NCBI GenBank assembly: GCA_018267285.1
Contig: JAFDYU010000013.1
Span: 1-42,407, forward strand
From: Bacteroidota bacterium
GTDB lineage: Bacteria > Bacteroidota > Bacteroidia > Cytophagales > Cyclobacteriaceae
Reading direction: 5' to 3'
DNA: 42,407 nucleotides
Positions 1 to 7,450 of this stretch are shown one piece after another; positions within the stretch are counted from its first letter, which is position 1, and each line of letters starts with the position of its first letter. The position numbers were made by a program, and so were the translations under genes. The notes beneath the pieces were generated by a model. It made no database searches and had not been told where the DNA came from. It was given only the letters and a program-made list of their open reading frames with translations.

Positions 1-718
1 CCAGCCCGATCTGTGCCGAACTATTGGCAATGGCTGCCGCACTGGCGTTGCGCACCACGCACGGAATTTCTACCAACCCGGCAACAGGGTCGCACACTAA
101 ACCGAGCATGCACTGAATGGTGATGGCCACCGCATTGAAGACCTGATCGATAGTTCCGCCAAGGCAATACACAATTGAGCCCGCACCCATGGCTGCTGCC
201 GTTCCTGTTTCTGCCTGGCAGCCGCCCACAGCTCCGGCAATGGAAGCTTTTTGTTCGATAATAATGGCGATACCAGCCGCCACCATCATAGCTTCAATTA
301 TTTTTTGATCTTCAATTTTATGGATCTCTTGTAATGTATAGAGTACGCCCGGCATAATGCCGCTCGCTCCGGCAGTGGGGGCAGCAACTACACGCCCCAT
401 ACAGGAATTAACTTCTTTTGCAGCAAGCGCCCGCGAAATTAATTTTTGAAATTCGGGCGAAAGCACCGTTACCGGGTGGCGATAGACTTTCTTCGCTCCG
501 TTGTTGATCATGCCCGAGCGCGAAGTCATATCTTCTTCCAGCCCGCTGCGCACCGCATCTTTCATCACCGTCCAGGCCTTCATAAGGCCTTCCATAACTT
601 CTTTTTCTGATCTTCCTTTTTGATCAAATTCATATTCCACTACGGCCTGTGCAAGAGAATAATTTTTCTCTTTGCAATAGTTTTTCCAGCCTTCAAACGA
701 ATCGAATAAATACGCCAT
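1..718 (-). CDS. sdaAA: L-serine ammonia-lyase (iron-sulfur L-serine dehydratase), alpha-domain, 3' part outside window
   Basis: This enzyme deaminates L-serine to pyruvate and ammonia in the cytoplasm using a [4Fe-4S] cluster. The 239 visible residues start MAYLFDSFEGWKNY, the N-terminus of the separate alpha chain (SdaAA) rather than of the longer fused SdaA. The three cysteines that hold the cluster in the family are present: Cys167 (AVGGCQAETG), Cys209 (GLVCDPVAG) and Cys220 (EIPCVVRN). The glycine-rich AAPTAGASGIMPG segment is at about 112-124. The ATG at 718 is the obvious start. A weak -7 box (minus-strand TAACTTTA, 742-749) lies 23 nt before it. The family is about 290-300 residues long, so roughly 55 C-terminal residues lie beyond base 1. 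The neighbour on the right is divergent and unrelated. Confidence 0.93.
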   Translation of the reverse strand, partial: MAYLFDSFEGWKNYCKEKNYSLAQAVVEYEFDQKGRSEKEVMEGLMKAWTVMKDAVRSGLEEDMTSRSGMINNGAKKVYRHPVTVLSPEFQKLISRALAAKEVNSCMGRVVAAPTAGASGIMPGVLYTLQEIHKIEDQKIIEAMMVAAGIAIIIEQKASIAGAVGGCQAETGTAAAMGAGSIVYCLGGTIDQVFNAVAITIQCMLGLVCDPVAGLVEIPCVVRNASAAAIANSSAQIGL

Positions 719-804
719 AACTCAAGTTGTTTTCGGTACTGTAAAGTTAGCAACTCCCATTCAAACATTTTTGTTTAATACCCGGTTCATTCCGCTGGTA
801 TAAA

Positions 805-1182
805 ATGAAGGTTGCTTTAAAGATTTCACTTTCTATTTTTGTTGCCGTGAAAGGCAGAATTTTATATAGTGTTTCTTCGGCATTTCTGATCGGTGCATTA
901 TGCTTTGCCCAGATTGGAGTGAATTTCTTTCACCGCAATCACGAAGTTCATCAAAACAAATCGATTACAGCCCCTTTGAAAGGCGACCGGGCCGCTGTTC
1001 AGAAACATGGTGAACATTGTAAAGTATGTGCCATTGATTTCTTCAATCATTCATTTGTTGGATCAGAATCAATCCATTTTGTACTGCCATTATTTAACCT
1101 GAATCAATACCAAGCTCATGTCGCCCATGAGTTGACCTATTCCTCTTTTGCCCAAAGCCGGGCACCTCCTTCCCTTAGTTAA
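805..1182 (+). CDS. small membrane-anchored or exported protein with HCxxC motif, function unknown
   Basis: This is a 125-residue protein with no assignable function. It has one hydrophobic segment at about residues 18-37 (RILYSVSSAFLIGALCFAQIG), a signal anchor or signal peptide, followed by a short soluble part. That part carries a likely metal-binding cluster, KHGEHCKVCAIDFFNH (about 68-83), with two His and two Cys close together. The C-terminus ends SRAPPSLS. The layout (single N-terminal TM, H-x-C-x-x-C, a terminal PP motif) resembles the small DUF2946-type proteins that accompany metal-related genes, but I cannot prove membership. It lies 216 nt upstream of the TonB receptor on the same strand, which fits an accessory role in the same metal-uptake function. 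That link is inferred from position. Confidence 0.6.
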   Translation: MKVALKISLSIFVAVKGRILYSVSSAFLIGALCFAQIGVNFFHRNHEVHQNKSITAPLKGDRAAVQKHGEHCKVCAIDFFNHSFVGSESIHFVLPLFNLNQYQAHVAHELTYSSFAQSRAPPSLS

Positions 1183-1379
1183 CTGCTGTTACGCAAACCG
1201 TTCAAAGCATTGTCAACCTGAGCGTAGGAACTCCTCCGGAGACCAAGTTGAAGACGTTTTTGTGCTTCGTAATCAGGTTTCGATAAACTCAAACTATAGT
1301 TTACGTAATGGTCTTTCCGGCACTTGAGGGCTGCCTGACTGTTTTTATTAATATATTATTTTAATTTAACTAAATTTTT

Positions 1380-1397
1380 TTTTAGACTTGTCTAAAA
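1380..1397. promoter_or_regulatory. perfect 8-2-8 inverted repeat, candidate metal-repressor operator
   Basis: TTTTAGACTTGTCTAAAA is a perfect inverted repeat with 8-bp arms and a 2-bp centre. It ends one base before the ATG of the TonB receptor at 1399. A near-consensus -7 box (TAAATTTT, 1371-1378) lies directly upstream, so the repeat would cover the transcription start and the whole short leader, an ideal repressor position. Size and TTTAG/CTAAA ends resemble operators of DtxR/MntR-type metal repressors. That assignment is inference, since no such regulator is encoded in the window. Confidence 0.6.
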
Positions 1398-1398
1398 T

Positions 1399-3840
1399 AT
1401 GAAACTAACCGTTTTTACCTTATTTCTCTTACCCGTGTTTTTGCACGCACAAAAAACTATAACCGGTGGTATTCGAGATGCCGACACCAATTTTCCGTTA
1501 GCTCACTGCCACATCAGTATTGAAGCAACTACAAAAGGAATTGTTGCCGATGACGAAGGAAAATTTACCCTAAAAGCCAAACCGGGCGACCGACTCATCT
1601 TTACCTTCGTTGGGTATCGAAACGATACCGTAATCGTAAATCAGAAAAATGAATATTCTATTTTCTTAAAGTCTATCCCCTCGGCATTGGACGAAGTGGT
1701 GGTTACAGCCATAGCGCAGTCATCCCTCATTAAAGAAAACCCCATTTCGATCAGCAACGTCACCCTTAAAATGATCGACCGATCAAACGAAAGCAATATC
1801 ATCGATGTGCTCGCAAAAAATACACCCGGACTTAATGTGTTGAAAACAGGGCCTAACATTTCGAAACCATTTATCCGCGGCATGGGCTTCAACCGGGTGC
1901 TTACTTTATATGATGGTGTGCGGCAAGAAGGCCAACAATGGGGAGGCGAACACGGGCTGGAGATAGACAACTATAATATAGAGCGGGCTGAAATCATCAA
2001 AGGGCCGGCCAGTTTGGTGTATGGATCGGATGCGCTGGCGGGTGTGGTAAGTCTTTTGCCGTTTACGCCAAAGGAAACAGATACTAAAATTCACGGTAGG
2101 GTGTTGTCGGAATACCAAAGCAACAATGGGCTGATCGGAAATGGTTTTCGGGTTTCGTACGGAAGCGTACATTGGCTGTGGGCATTGCGGGGGTCGTATC
2201 GCGCAGCAAAAAATTATTCCAATGCCGTTGACGGCCGCGTGTACAATACGGGCTTTCAGGAAAAAAACCTTTCCACACTGTTGGGTTACAAATCTGCAAG
2301 TGGTTTTACTTTTTTCAATCTTTCGTTGTACGACAATCTACAGGGAATACCGGACGGCAGCCGCGACTCGCTCACGCGAAAATTTACCAAGCAAATTTTT
2401 GAAGGCGACAATGACGATCTAAAAAACAGACCTTTAGTTTCTGAGTCAGAGCTAAATTCTTACACGCTCAGTCCACTCCACCAACGGATTCAGCATTATC
2501 GTATGTATGGTAAAGCGCATCACCAACTGGGGCAAGGCGACATCAATGTGCTGCTTGCCTATTCGTACAACATGCGCAGGGAATTTATTCACCCCACAGC
2601 ACCAAACCTAGCCGGAACATTTTATAGGCTGGGCACAACAAATTATAGTGTGCGTTACAATGCACCTGTATTTCACGATTTTGAAAATTCAATTGGTGTT
2701 AACGGAATGTTCCAACAAAACTCAGTAGATCAAACGGCTACCAATTTTGCTATTCCGAATTACAACCTTACCGATTTTGGCGTGTATGCAATATCCAAAT
2801 GGAAAAAAGAGAGTTGGTCGATAATTGGAGGCATTCGGTTTGATTCGCGAAACATCAAAACAGAAAAGATGTACATCGGCCCTGACCTTAATACCGGATA
2901 CGACAAGCAGGTCTATCTGCCGGATACTGTTGGGGCAACGTTGCAGTTTAAAGAAATGCACCAACACTTTCACGGGTTAACTCTAAGCTTGGGAACGGCC
3001 TATCGTTTCAGCGAACATGTGAGTATCAAATTTAATTTTTCGCGGGGCTATCGTGCCCCCAGTATTTCAGAGATCGCCTCCAATGGGCTCGATGCCGGGG
3101 CTCATATTGTTTATATTGGTAATCCTAATTTTCAATCCGAATTTAGTTGGCAAGAAGATGTTGGGGTATTTGCCAATTTCACAAACGTATCGTCATCGTT
3201 AAGTCTCTTTAATAAAAATATTCAAAATTATATTTACCTCAATCAGCTTACCGACTCGCAGGGAAGTCCGCTCACCGATGCACAGGGAAACAAAACCATT
3301 CAATACCAGCAGTCAACTGCTCAACTTTATGGACTTGAGGCATCCTTGAATCTGAATCCGTCATTTCTGCGCGGCTTTAGTTTCAATAATCAATTAACTG
3401 TTTGTTACGGGTTCAATCGCAATCCGCTTTTTGAAAACAAGCGGCAACAAGGAGAATATTTACCTTTTATTCCGCCTGCTCGCCTGATAAGCAGTATCAA
3501 CCAAGAGATTAAAGTAAGATCAAAAAAAATATCGTCCATAAATACCTTTGCCGAAGTAGATATTAACGCCACCCAAAATCGGTTTCTTGAGCTGTTCAGC
3601 ACGGAAACAAAAACAAATGGTTATGCTCTGTTAAATATTGGAACAAGCGTAACCTTTTTTCAGTTGTCTAAGTCAAGCCTTCAGGTTCACCTGCAAATCA
3701 ACAATCTGCTCGATGCCGTTTATCAATCGAACATGAGCCGCTTAAAATATTTTGAATACTATGCACAAGCCCCGAACGGGCGATCGGGCATCTATGGTAT
3801 GGGGCGAAACATCTGTGCAAAATTTATATTTTCTTTTTAA
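1399..3840 (+). CDS. TonB-dependent outer-membrane receptor with N-terminal carboxypeptidase-regulatory domain
   Basis: This is an outer-membrane gated channel that imports a scarce substrate using TonB energy. Of its 813 residues, 1-18 form a signal peptide (MKLTVFTLFLLPVFLHAQ), and about 20-95 form a CarboxypepD_reg-like beta-sandwich typical of Bacteroidota receptors. The plug is at about 100-215 (ENPISISNVTLKMIDRSNES region, then FIRGMGFNRVLTLYDGV, WGGEHGLEID, IIKGPASLVYGSDALAGVV). The barrel follows and ends in Phe (CAKFIFSF), as outer-membrane barrels usually do. The His-containing GEHGLEID loop, the upstream HCxxC protein and the metal-repressor-like operator at 1380-1397 together suggest a metal ion or metal complex as substrate. 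The sequence does not identify which one. The M28 peptidase starts 38 nt downstream and may share the transcript. Confidence 0.93.
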   Translation: MKLTVFTLFLLPVFLHAQKTITGGIRDADTNFPLAHCHISIEATTKGIVADDEGKFTLKAKPGDRLIFTFVGYRNDTVIVNQKNEYSIFLKSIPSALDEVVVTAIAQSSLIKENPISISNVTLKMIDRSNESNIIDVLAKNTPGLNVLKTGPNISKPFIRGMGFNRVLTLYDGVRQEGQQWGGEHGLEIDNYNIERAEIIKGPASLVYGSDALAGVVSLLPFTPKETDTKIHGRVLSEYQSNNGLIGNGFRVSYGSVHWLWALRGSYRAAKNYSNAVDGRVYNTGFQEKNLSTLLGYKSASGFTFFNLSLYDNLQGIPDGSRDSLTRKFTKQIFEGDNDDLKNRPLVSESELNSYTLSPLHQRIQHYRMYGKAHHQLGQGDINVLLAYSYNMRREFIHPTAPNLAGTFYRLGTTNYSVRYNAPVFHDFENSIGVNGMFQQNSVDQTATNFAIPNYNLTDFGVYAISKWKKESWSIIGGIRFDSRNIKTEKMYIGPDLNTGYDKQVYLPDTVGATLQFKEMHQHFHGLTLSLGTAYRFSEHVSIKFNFSRGYRAPSISEIASNGLDAGAHIVYIGNPNFQSEFSWQEDVGVFANFTNVSSSLSLFNKNIQNYIYLNQLTDSQGSPLTDAQGNKTIQYQQSTAQLYGLEASLNLNPSFLRGFSFNNQLTVCYGFNRNPLFENKRQQGEYLPFIPPARLISSINQEIKVRSKKISSINTFAEVDINATQNRFLELFSTETKTNGYALLNIGTSVTFFQLSKSSLQVHLQINNLLDAVYQSNMSRLKYFEYYAQAPNGRSGIYGMGRNICAKFIFSF

Positions 3841-3878
3841 AACGCTTTCGCAATATTAGGCGCTCAAAAACAATCAAC

Positions 3879-5255
3879 ATGAAACGGTTAACGCTTGTTC
3901 TACTCTCAGGTATGTGGTTTTCTACCTATGCTCAGACCCCACAAGACGAAAAAGGCATTAAGGAAATATTCAATGAAGCCTTAAGCAAATGCAAATCGTA
4001 CGACATGCTTTACGAGCTCTGTACCAAGATCGGCCCGAGGCTGTCGGGATCTCCCGGGGCTGCAGCTGCGGTGGAGTGGAGCAGGCACCTGATGTTAACC
4101 TGCGGTTTTGATTCCGTATGGCTGCAACCCGTAATGGTACCCCATTGGGTGCGAGGAGAAAAAGAAATCACTCGAGTTATTAACTCCAAGAAAATGGGCA
4201 CATTCGATTTGTCCGTCTGTGCCATAGGCAATTCGGTGGGTACAGGACCAAATGGAGTTTCGGCAAAAGTGATTGAAGTAAAAAATTTTGATGAGCTTAA
4301 ACAGCTTGGTGAAAAAGCAGTTCAAGGCAATATTGTTTTTTTCAACCGCCCCATGGACCCAACACAGATACACACCTTTGCCGCGTATGGAGGTGCCGTA
4401 AACCAGCGAGGGAGCGGGGCATCGGAGGCCGCAAAACTCGGAGCCGTAGCGGTGATTGTACGATCGATGGGCGTGAATTTAGAAGATTACCCCCACACGG
4501 GTAGTTTGCGTTATGCTTCGGGTGTAAAACAAATTCCGGCCGTTGCGGTAAGCACAAAGCACGCAGAACTTTTGTCGAAGTTGCTGAAAGACGAAAAAGA
4601 TTTACAAGTGTATATTGAAATGCACTGCGAAATGCTTGACGATGCGCCTTCGTACAATGTGATTGGCCAAATCAACGGAAGCGAGTATAAAAATGAAATC
4701 ATTACCGTTGGCGGTCATCTTGATTCTTGGGACCTTGCCCAAGGTGCACATGACGATGGTGCCGGCTGTGTTCAATCCATTGAAGTGCTTCGTTTATTTA
4801 AAACGTTGGGCATACAACCGAAGCGCACACTGCGAGCCGTAATGTTTATGAATGAAGAGAACGGCATGCGGGGTGGAATGAAATATGCTGAGTTAGCAAA
4901 AACAAACCATGAAAATATTATTGCCGCCATAGAATCGGACGAAGGTGGATTCACACCGCGCGGCTATACCATGATGGCAAGCGATGCCGTGAGGGCAAAA
5001 ATAAAAAGTTGGAAGCCCTTGTTGGAACCGTATGGCCTCACCGAATTTGACGGACGGGGTGGCGGTGCAGACATCGGCCCTTTGGGCGCACAAGGCACTG
5101 TACTCATCGGTTATTCGCCCGATTCACAACGCTATTTCGACTATCACCACACCCCGGAAGATACCATCGACAAAGTAAGTCCACGGGAGTTGGAGATGGG
5201 TGCTGCGGCTATGACTGCGTTGGTTTTTATGATTGACCGATACGGATTGAAGTGA
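3879..5255 (+). CDS. secreted M28-family metallo-carboxypeptidase (carboxypeptidase Q-like)
   Basis: This is a di-zinc exopeptidase exported by a signal peptide (MKRLTLVLLSGMWFSTYAQ). The 458 residues contain a PA-type insert (about 125-255) inside the M28 fold. The full set of metal and catalytic residues is visible: His280 (GGHLDSW), Asp292 (AHDDGAG), catalytic Glu326 and zinc Glu327 (NEENGMRGG), Asp354 (ESDEGG) and His424 (DYHHTPEDT). The order and spacing match carboxypeptidase Q and related dipeptidases, so an active enzyme is expected. It probably trims peptides in the periplasm or outside the cell. It follows the TonB receptor by 38 nt and is convergent with cmk. The exact peptide substrate cannot be read from sequence. 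Confidence 0.92.
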   Translation: MKRLTLVLLSGMWFSTYAQTPQDEKGIKEIFNEALSKCKSYDMLYELCTKIGPRLSGSPGAAAAVEWSRHLMLTCGFDSVWLQPVMVPHWVRGEKEITRVINSKKMGTFDLSVCAIGNSVGTGPNGVSAKVIEVKNFDELKQLGEKAVQGNIVFFNRPMDPTQIHTFAAYGGAVNQRGSGASEAAKLGAVAVIVRSMGVNLEDYPHTGSLRYASGVKQIPAVAVSTKHAELLSKLLKDEKDLQVYIEMHCEMLDDAPSYNVIGQINGSEYKNEIITVGGHLDSWDLAQGAHDDGAGCVQSIEVLRLFKTLGIQPKRTLRAVMFMNEENGMRGGMKYAELAKTNHENIIAAIESDEGGFTPRGYTMMASDAVRAKIKSWKPLLEPYGLTEFDGRGGGADIGPLGAQGTVLIGYSPDSQRYFDYHHTPEDTIDKVSPRELEMGAAAMTALVFMIDRYGLK

Positions 5256-5279
5256 GCTTTTGTGAGGCTACTTCTTTTT
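5249..5279 (+). terminator. hairpin plus T-run between M28 peptidase and cmk
   Basis: GAAGTGAGC (5249-5257) pairs with GCTACTTC (5267-5274) with one bulged G, and five T follow (5275-5279). The hairpin overlaps the stop codons of both convergent genes. The T-run serves the plus-strand transcript. No comparable run serves the minus strand. Confidence 0.55.
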
Positions 5280-5954
5280 GTTTAATATTTTAGGAAAAGC
5301 GAGCCTAATCGTTTCATCTACTTGTTCATCAATGGTGATGTGCGTAGTGTCCAGCAGAAAGGCATCTTTGGCTTTTATCAGTGGGCTTTCTTTTCGCATA
5401 CTATCAATGCGGTCGCGTGTGGTGATGTTTGAAATAATCTCGTCCAGGTCAACCAATTGATTGCGCTCCAGTAATTCGTGCTGCCTGCGAATAGCCCGTG
5501 TCTGAATATCGGCTGTTAAAAAAACTTTAAGTTCGGCTTCGGGAAAAACAACGGTGCCAATATCGCGGCCGTCCATAACAACTCCTTTTTCTTTACCGAA
5601 TTTTCGCTGTTGGGCTACCATGGCCAAACGTACTTCTTTGATGGCGCTCACGGGGCTCACGTTTTCAGAGATACGCATCTTGCGGATTTTCTTCTCTACG
5701 TTAATCCCGTTCATAAAAATATCGGAAGACTCATTCGAGTCGAAATGAAAACCCAGATTGATTTCGGAAAGTGCTTTTTGGATTTCGCGGGGGTTGGTAA
5801 GCGAAATATGATTGTCGAGAAAAAATAAGGTAACTGCACGATACATGGCACCGGAATCGATGTAGCGATAGCCGAGGATGTTCGCCACTTCTTTAGCGGT
5901 GGTGCTTTTTCCGCATGCAGAGTATCCGTCAATAGCAATAATAATTTTGCGCAT
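5268..5954 (-). CDS. cmk: cytidylate kinase
   Basis: This cytoplasmic enzyme phosphorylates CMP and dCMP with ATP during pyrimidine nucleotide recycling. The 228-residue length is normal for the bacterial family. The P-loop GYSACGKST is at residues 10-18, preceded by the IIIAIDG strand. The CMP-binding region YRYIDSGAMYRAVTLF is at about 28-43. The later VVMDGRDIGTVVFPEAELKVFLTA segment is diagnostic of Cmk, and the lid region carries TRDRIDSMRKESPL. Its ATG lies one base after the TGA of the small upstream lipoprotein gene (TGATATG), so the two are almost certainly translated from one mRNA. The stop overlaps the hairpin shared with the M28 gene. Confidence 0.96.
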   Translation of the reverse strand: MRKIIIAIDGYSACGKSTTAKEVANILGYRYIDSGAMYRAVTLFFLDNHISLTNPREIQKALSEINLGFHFDSNESSDIFMNGINVEKKIRKMRISENVSPVSAIKEVRLAMVAQQRKFGKEKGVVMDGRDIGTVVFPEAELKVFLTADIQTRAIRRQHELLERNQLVDLDEIISNITTRDRIDSMRKESPLIKAKDAFLLDTTHITIDEQVDETIRLAFPKILNKKK

Positions 5955-5955
5955 A

Positions 5956-6105
5956 TCAATTGCAATCTTTTAAAGGACAAGGCAACGGTTTGTTTGGATT
6001 AGGCTTTTTATATTTAGGTTTATAGCCCTTATGTGCAGAGGCACATGAAATAATCAGCAGTAAAGCAAAGAAAAAAATGAATAGCCTTTTGATAATAAAC
6101 GGCAT
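5956..6105 (-). CDS. 49-residue putative lipoprotein upstream of cmk
   Basis: This is a very small secreted lipoprotein of unknown function. The reading frame begins with ATG at 6105 and encodes a basic N-terminus (MPFIIKRLF), a hydrophobic core (IFFFALLLII) and a lipobox ending in Cys21 (LIISC). A Lys/Pro/Tyr-rich tail of about 28 residues follows, containing GYKPKYKKPNPNKP and ending in CPLKDCN. After signal cleavage and lipidation only this tail would remain on the membrane. The TGA is separated from the cmk ATG by a single base, implying translational coupling. A consensus -7 box lies 15 nt upstream. The clean signal architecture argues that the frame is real. I know no function for it. 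Confidence 0.6.
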   Translation of the reverse strand: MPFIIKRLFIFFFALLLIISCASAHKGYKPKYKKPNPNKPLPCPLKDCN

Positions 6106-6120
6106 GAGTTAGGTTTATAC

Positions 6121-6128
6121 CAAAGATA
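6121..6128 (-). promoter_or_regulatory. -7 promoter box for the lipoprotein-cmk pair
   Basis: On the minus strand the sequence is TATCTTTG, an exact match to the Bacteroidota TAnnTTTG -7 box. It ends 15 nt before the lipoprotein ATG, giving a leader of about 10 nt. No convincing -33 element is seen at 19-21 nt spacing. Confidence 0.5.
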
Positions 6129-6163
6129 ACTTTTGCAAAACCAAATCACACCGAAACGTTAAC

Positions 6164-6192
6164 TATTTTTTAAAATATTTTTTTAAAAAATA
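6164..6192. repeat. AT-only inverted repeat downstream of the ThiF/MoeB-rhodanese gene
   Basis: TATTTTTTAAA (6164-6174) and TTTAAAAAATA (6182-6192) form a perfect 11-bp inverted repeat with a 7-nt loop. It lies in the 112-nt gap between two minus-strand genes. It may weakly terminate the gene ending at 6218 or act as an A/T-rich upstream element for the lipoprotein-cmk promoter. Neither role is certain. Confidence 0.35.
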
Positions 6193-6217
6193 TAGGCGTT
6201 TGTCAAGACGTAAAATC

Positions 6218-7336
6218 TCAATAAGTTGGCATACTGGTATCGATCTCCGTAGCCCAGGCTTTGATGCCGCCTTTTAGATTATACAGATTGGTGAACCCGT
6301 GATTTTTTTCGAGCCACTGTATCATGTTTCCACTCCGTGCACCACTGCGGCAGTGAACCACCACTTGTTTTGTTTTCGAAATTTTTTCAACGTTTGCCGG
6401 TATCTCTGCTTGCGGTATAAGCTCACCGCTTAAATTACATATATCAAACTCATGCGGCTCGCGCACGTCTATCAATTGAAAATCGGCTTTGGTGTCGATT
6501 AGTTTTTTCAGTTCTTGAACAGATATTTCTTTCATGGGTATATATTTTTTAGTAGCCGCACAAAACTCGTCATAATCGATGAGATTTTTTATTTTTTCTT
6601 TTTGATTTTGGTTCGGGATAGAGATGATGTTGGTCTGGCAGGTGATCGAATCAAAAATCAATAGTTTTCCGGAAAGCGTCTCGCCAATTCCGGTAAGTAT
6701 CTTTATTACTTCATTGGCTTGCAGGCTCCCTATAATTCCGCAAAGCGAGCCCATCACACCCCCTTGTTCGCAATCGGGTACAGAGCCCGGTTCGGGCGGA
6801 AGCTTGTACAGATCGCGATGGTTTGGCCCTTGTTGGAAATTAAAAACCGAAACCTGTCCTTCGTAACGAAACACGGAGCCATAAATCAAAACTTTGTTAA
6901 GAAGTACGCAGGCATCATTTACTAAATAACGTGTAGGAAAATTGTCGGTACAATCTACCACCACATCGCTGTCGGCCAAAAGTTGTAAAATATTTTCTCC
7001 CGTTACAAACTCAGGAATAGCCTCTATCTTTAAATAAGGATTGAGTTCACGTACCTTCTGGGCAGCAATTTCAGATTTATTTTTTTGAAGATCACTCGTT
7101 GTAAAAAGTACCTGCCTCTGTAGGTTCGATTCACTCACGGTATCCCCATCAACAATTTTCAAAGTCCCCACACCGGCAGCGGCAAGGTAAAGCAAAACCG
7201 GAGAGCCCAGTCCGCCTGCGCCCACTACAGTTACTTTAGCGTTGTTCAATTTCAGTTGAGTGTCCTCACTAAAATCGGGTAATGCCAAGTGGCGGCTATA
7301 CCGATTCCGTTCGGCCGATGACAGTTTTGTTTTCAC
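6218..7336 (-). CDS. ThiF/MoeB-type adenylyltransferase fused to a rhodanese domain
   Basis: This protein probably activates the C-terminus of a ubiquitin-like sulfur carrier (ThiS or MoaD type) by adenylation and may transfer sulfur through its rhodanese domain, serving thiamine or molybdopterin synthesis. The E1-like domain is at about 1-250, with the nucleotide loop GAGGLG (39-44), CTDN (129-132) and conserved Cys189 (VPDCEQGGVMG). The rhodanese domain is at about 270-372 with active Cys329 (HCRSGARS). The paired CxxC zinc ligands of E. coli MoeB are missing: the first position reads GPNHRDLY and no second pair follows. Related Bacteroidota proteins share the YRDL form as I recall. No ThiS, MoaD or other cofactor gene is adjacent, so the pathway stays open. 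Confidence 0.88.
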   Translation of the reverse strand: MKTKLSSAERNRYSRHLALPDFSEDTQLKLNNAKVTVVGAGGLGSPVLLYLAAAGVGTLKIVDGDTVSESNLQRQVLFTTSDLQKNKSEIAAQKVRELNPYLKIEAIPEFVTGENILQLLADSDVVVDCTDNFPTRYLVNDACVLLNKVLIYGSVFRYEGQVSVFNFQQGPNHRDLYKLPPEPGSVPDCEQGGVMGSLCGIIGSLQANEVIKILTGIGETLSGKLLIFDSITCQTNIISIPNQNQKEKIKNLIDYDEFCAATKKYIPMKEISVQELKKLIDTKADFQLIDVREPHEFDICNLSGELIPQAEIPANVEKISKTKQVVVHCRSGARSGNMIQWLEKNHGFTNLYNLKGGIKAWATEIDTSMPTY

Positions 7337-7384
7337 TGTTTAAAAATAACCAAGGTTTATGCAAAGTCTTTGTTTCGCCTTTGA

Positions 7385-7392
7385 TATTTTTG
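7385..7392 (+). promoter_or_regulatory. -7 promoter box upstream of nadE
   Basis: TATTTTTG matches TAnnTTTG exactly and lies 58 nt before the nadE TTG, in the gap between divergent genes. No clear -33 element stands at the normal distance. Confidence 0.4.
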
Positions 7393-7450
7393 TGCCTTAC
7401 TCAATTACAATCGGGGTTTAACAGTTTAAAAATATAATACCCTTCAAACT

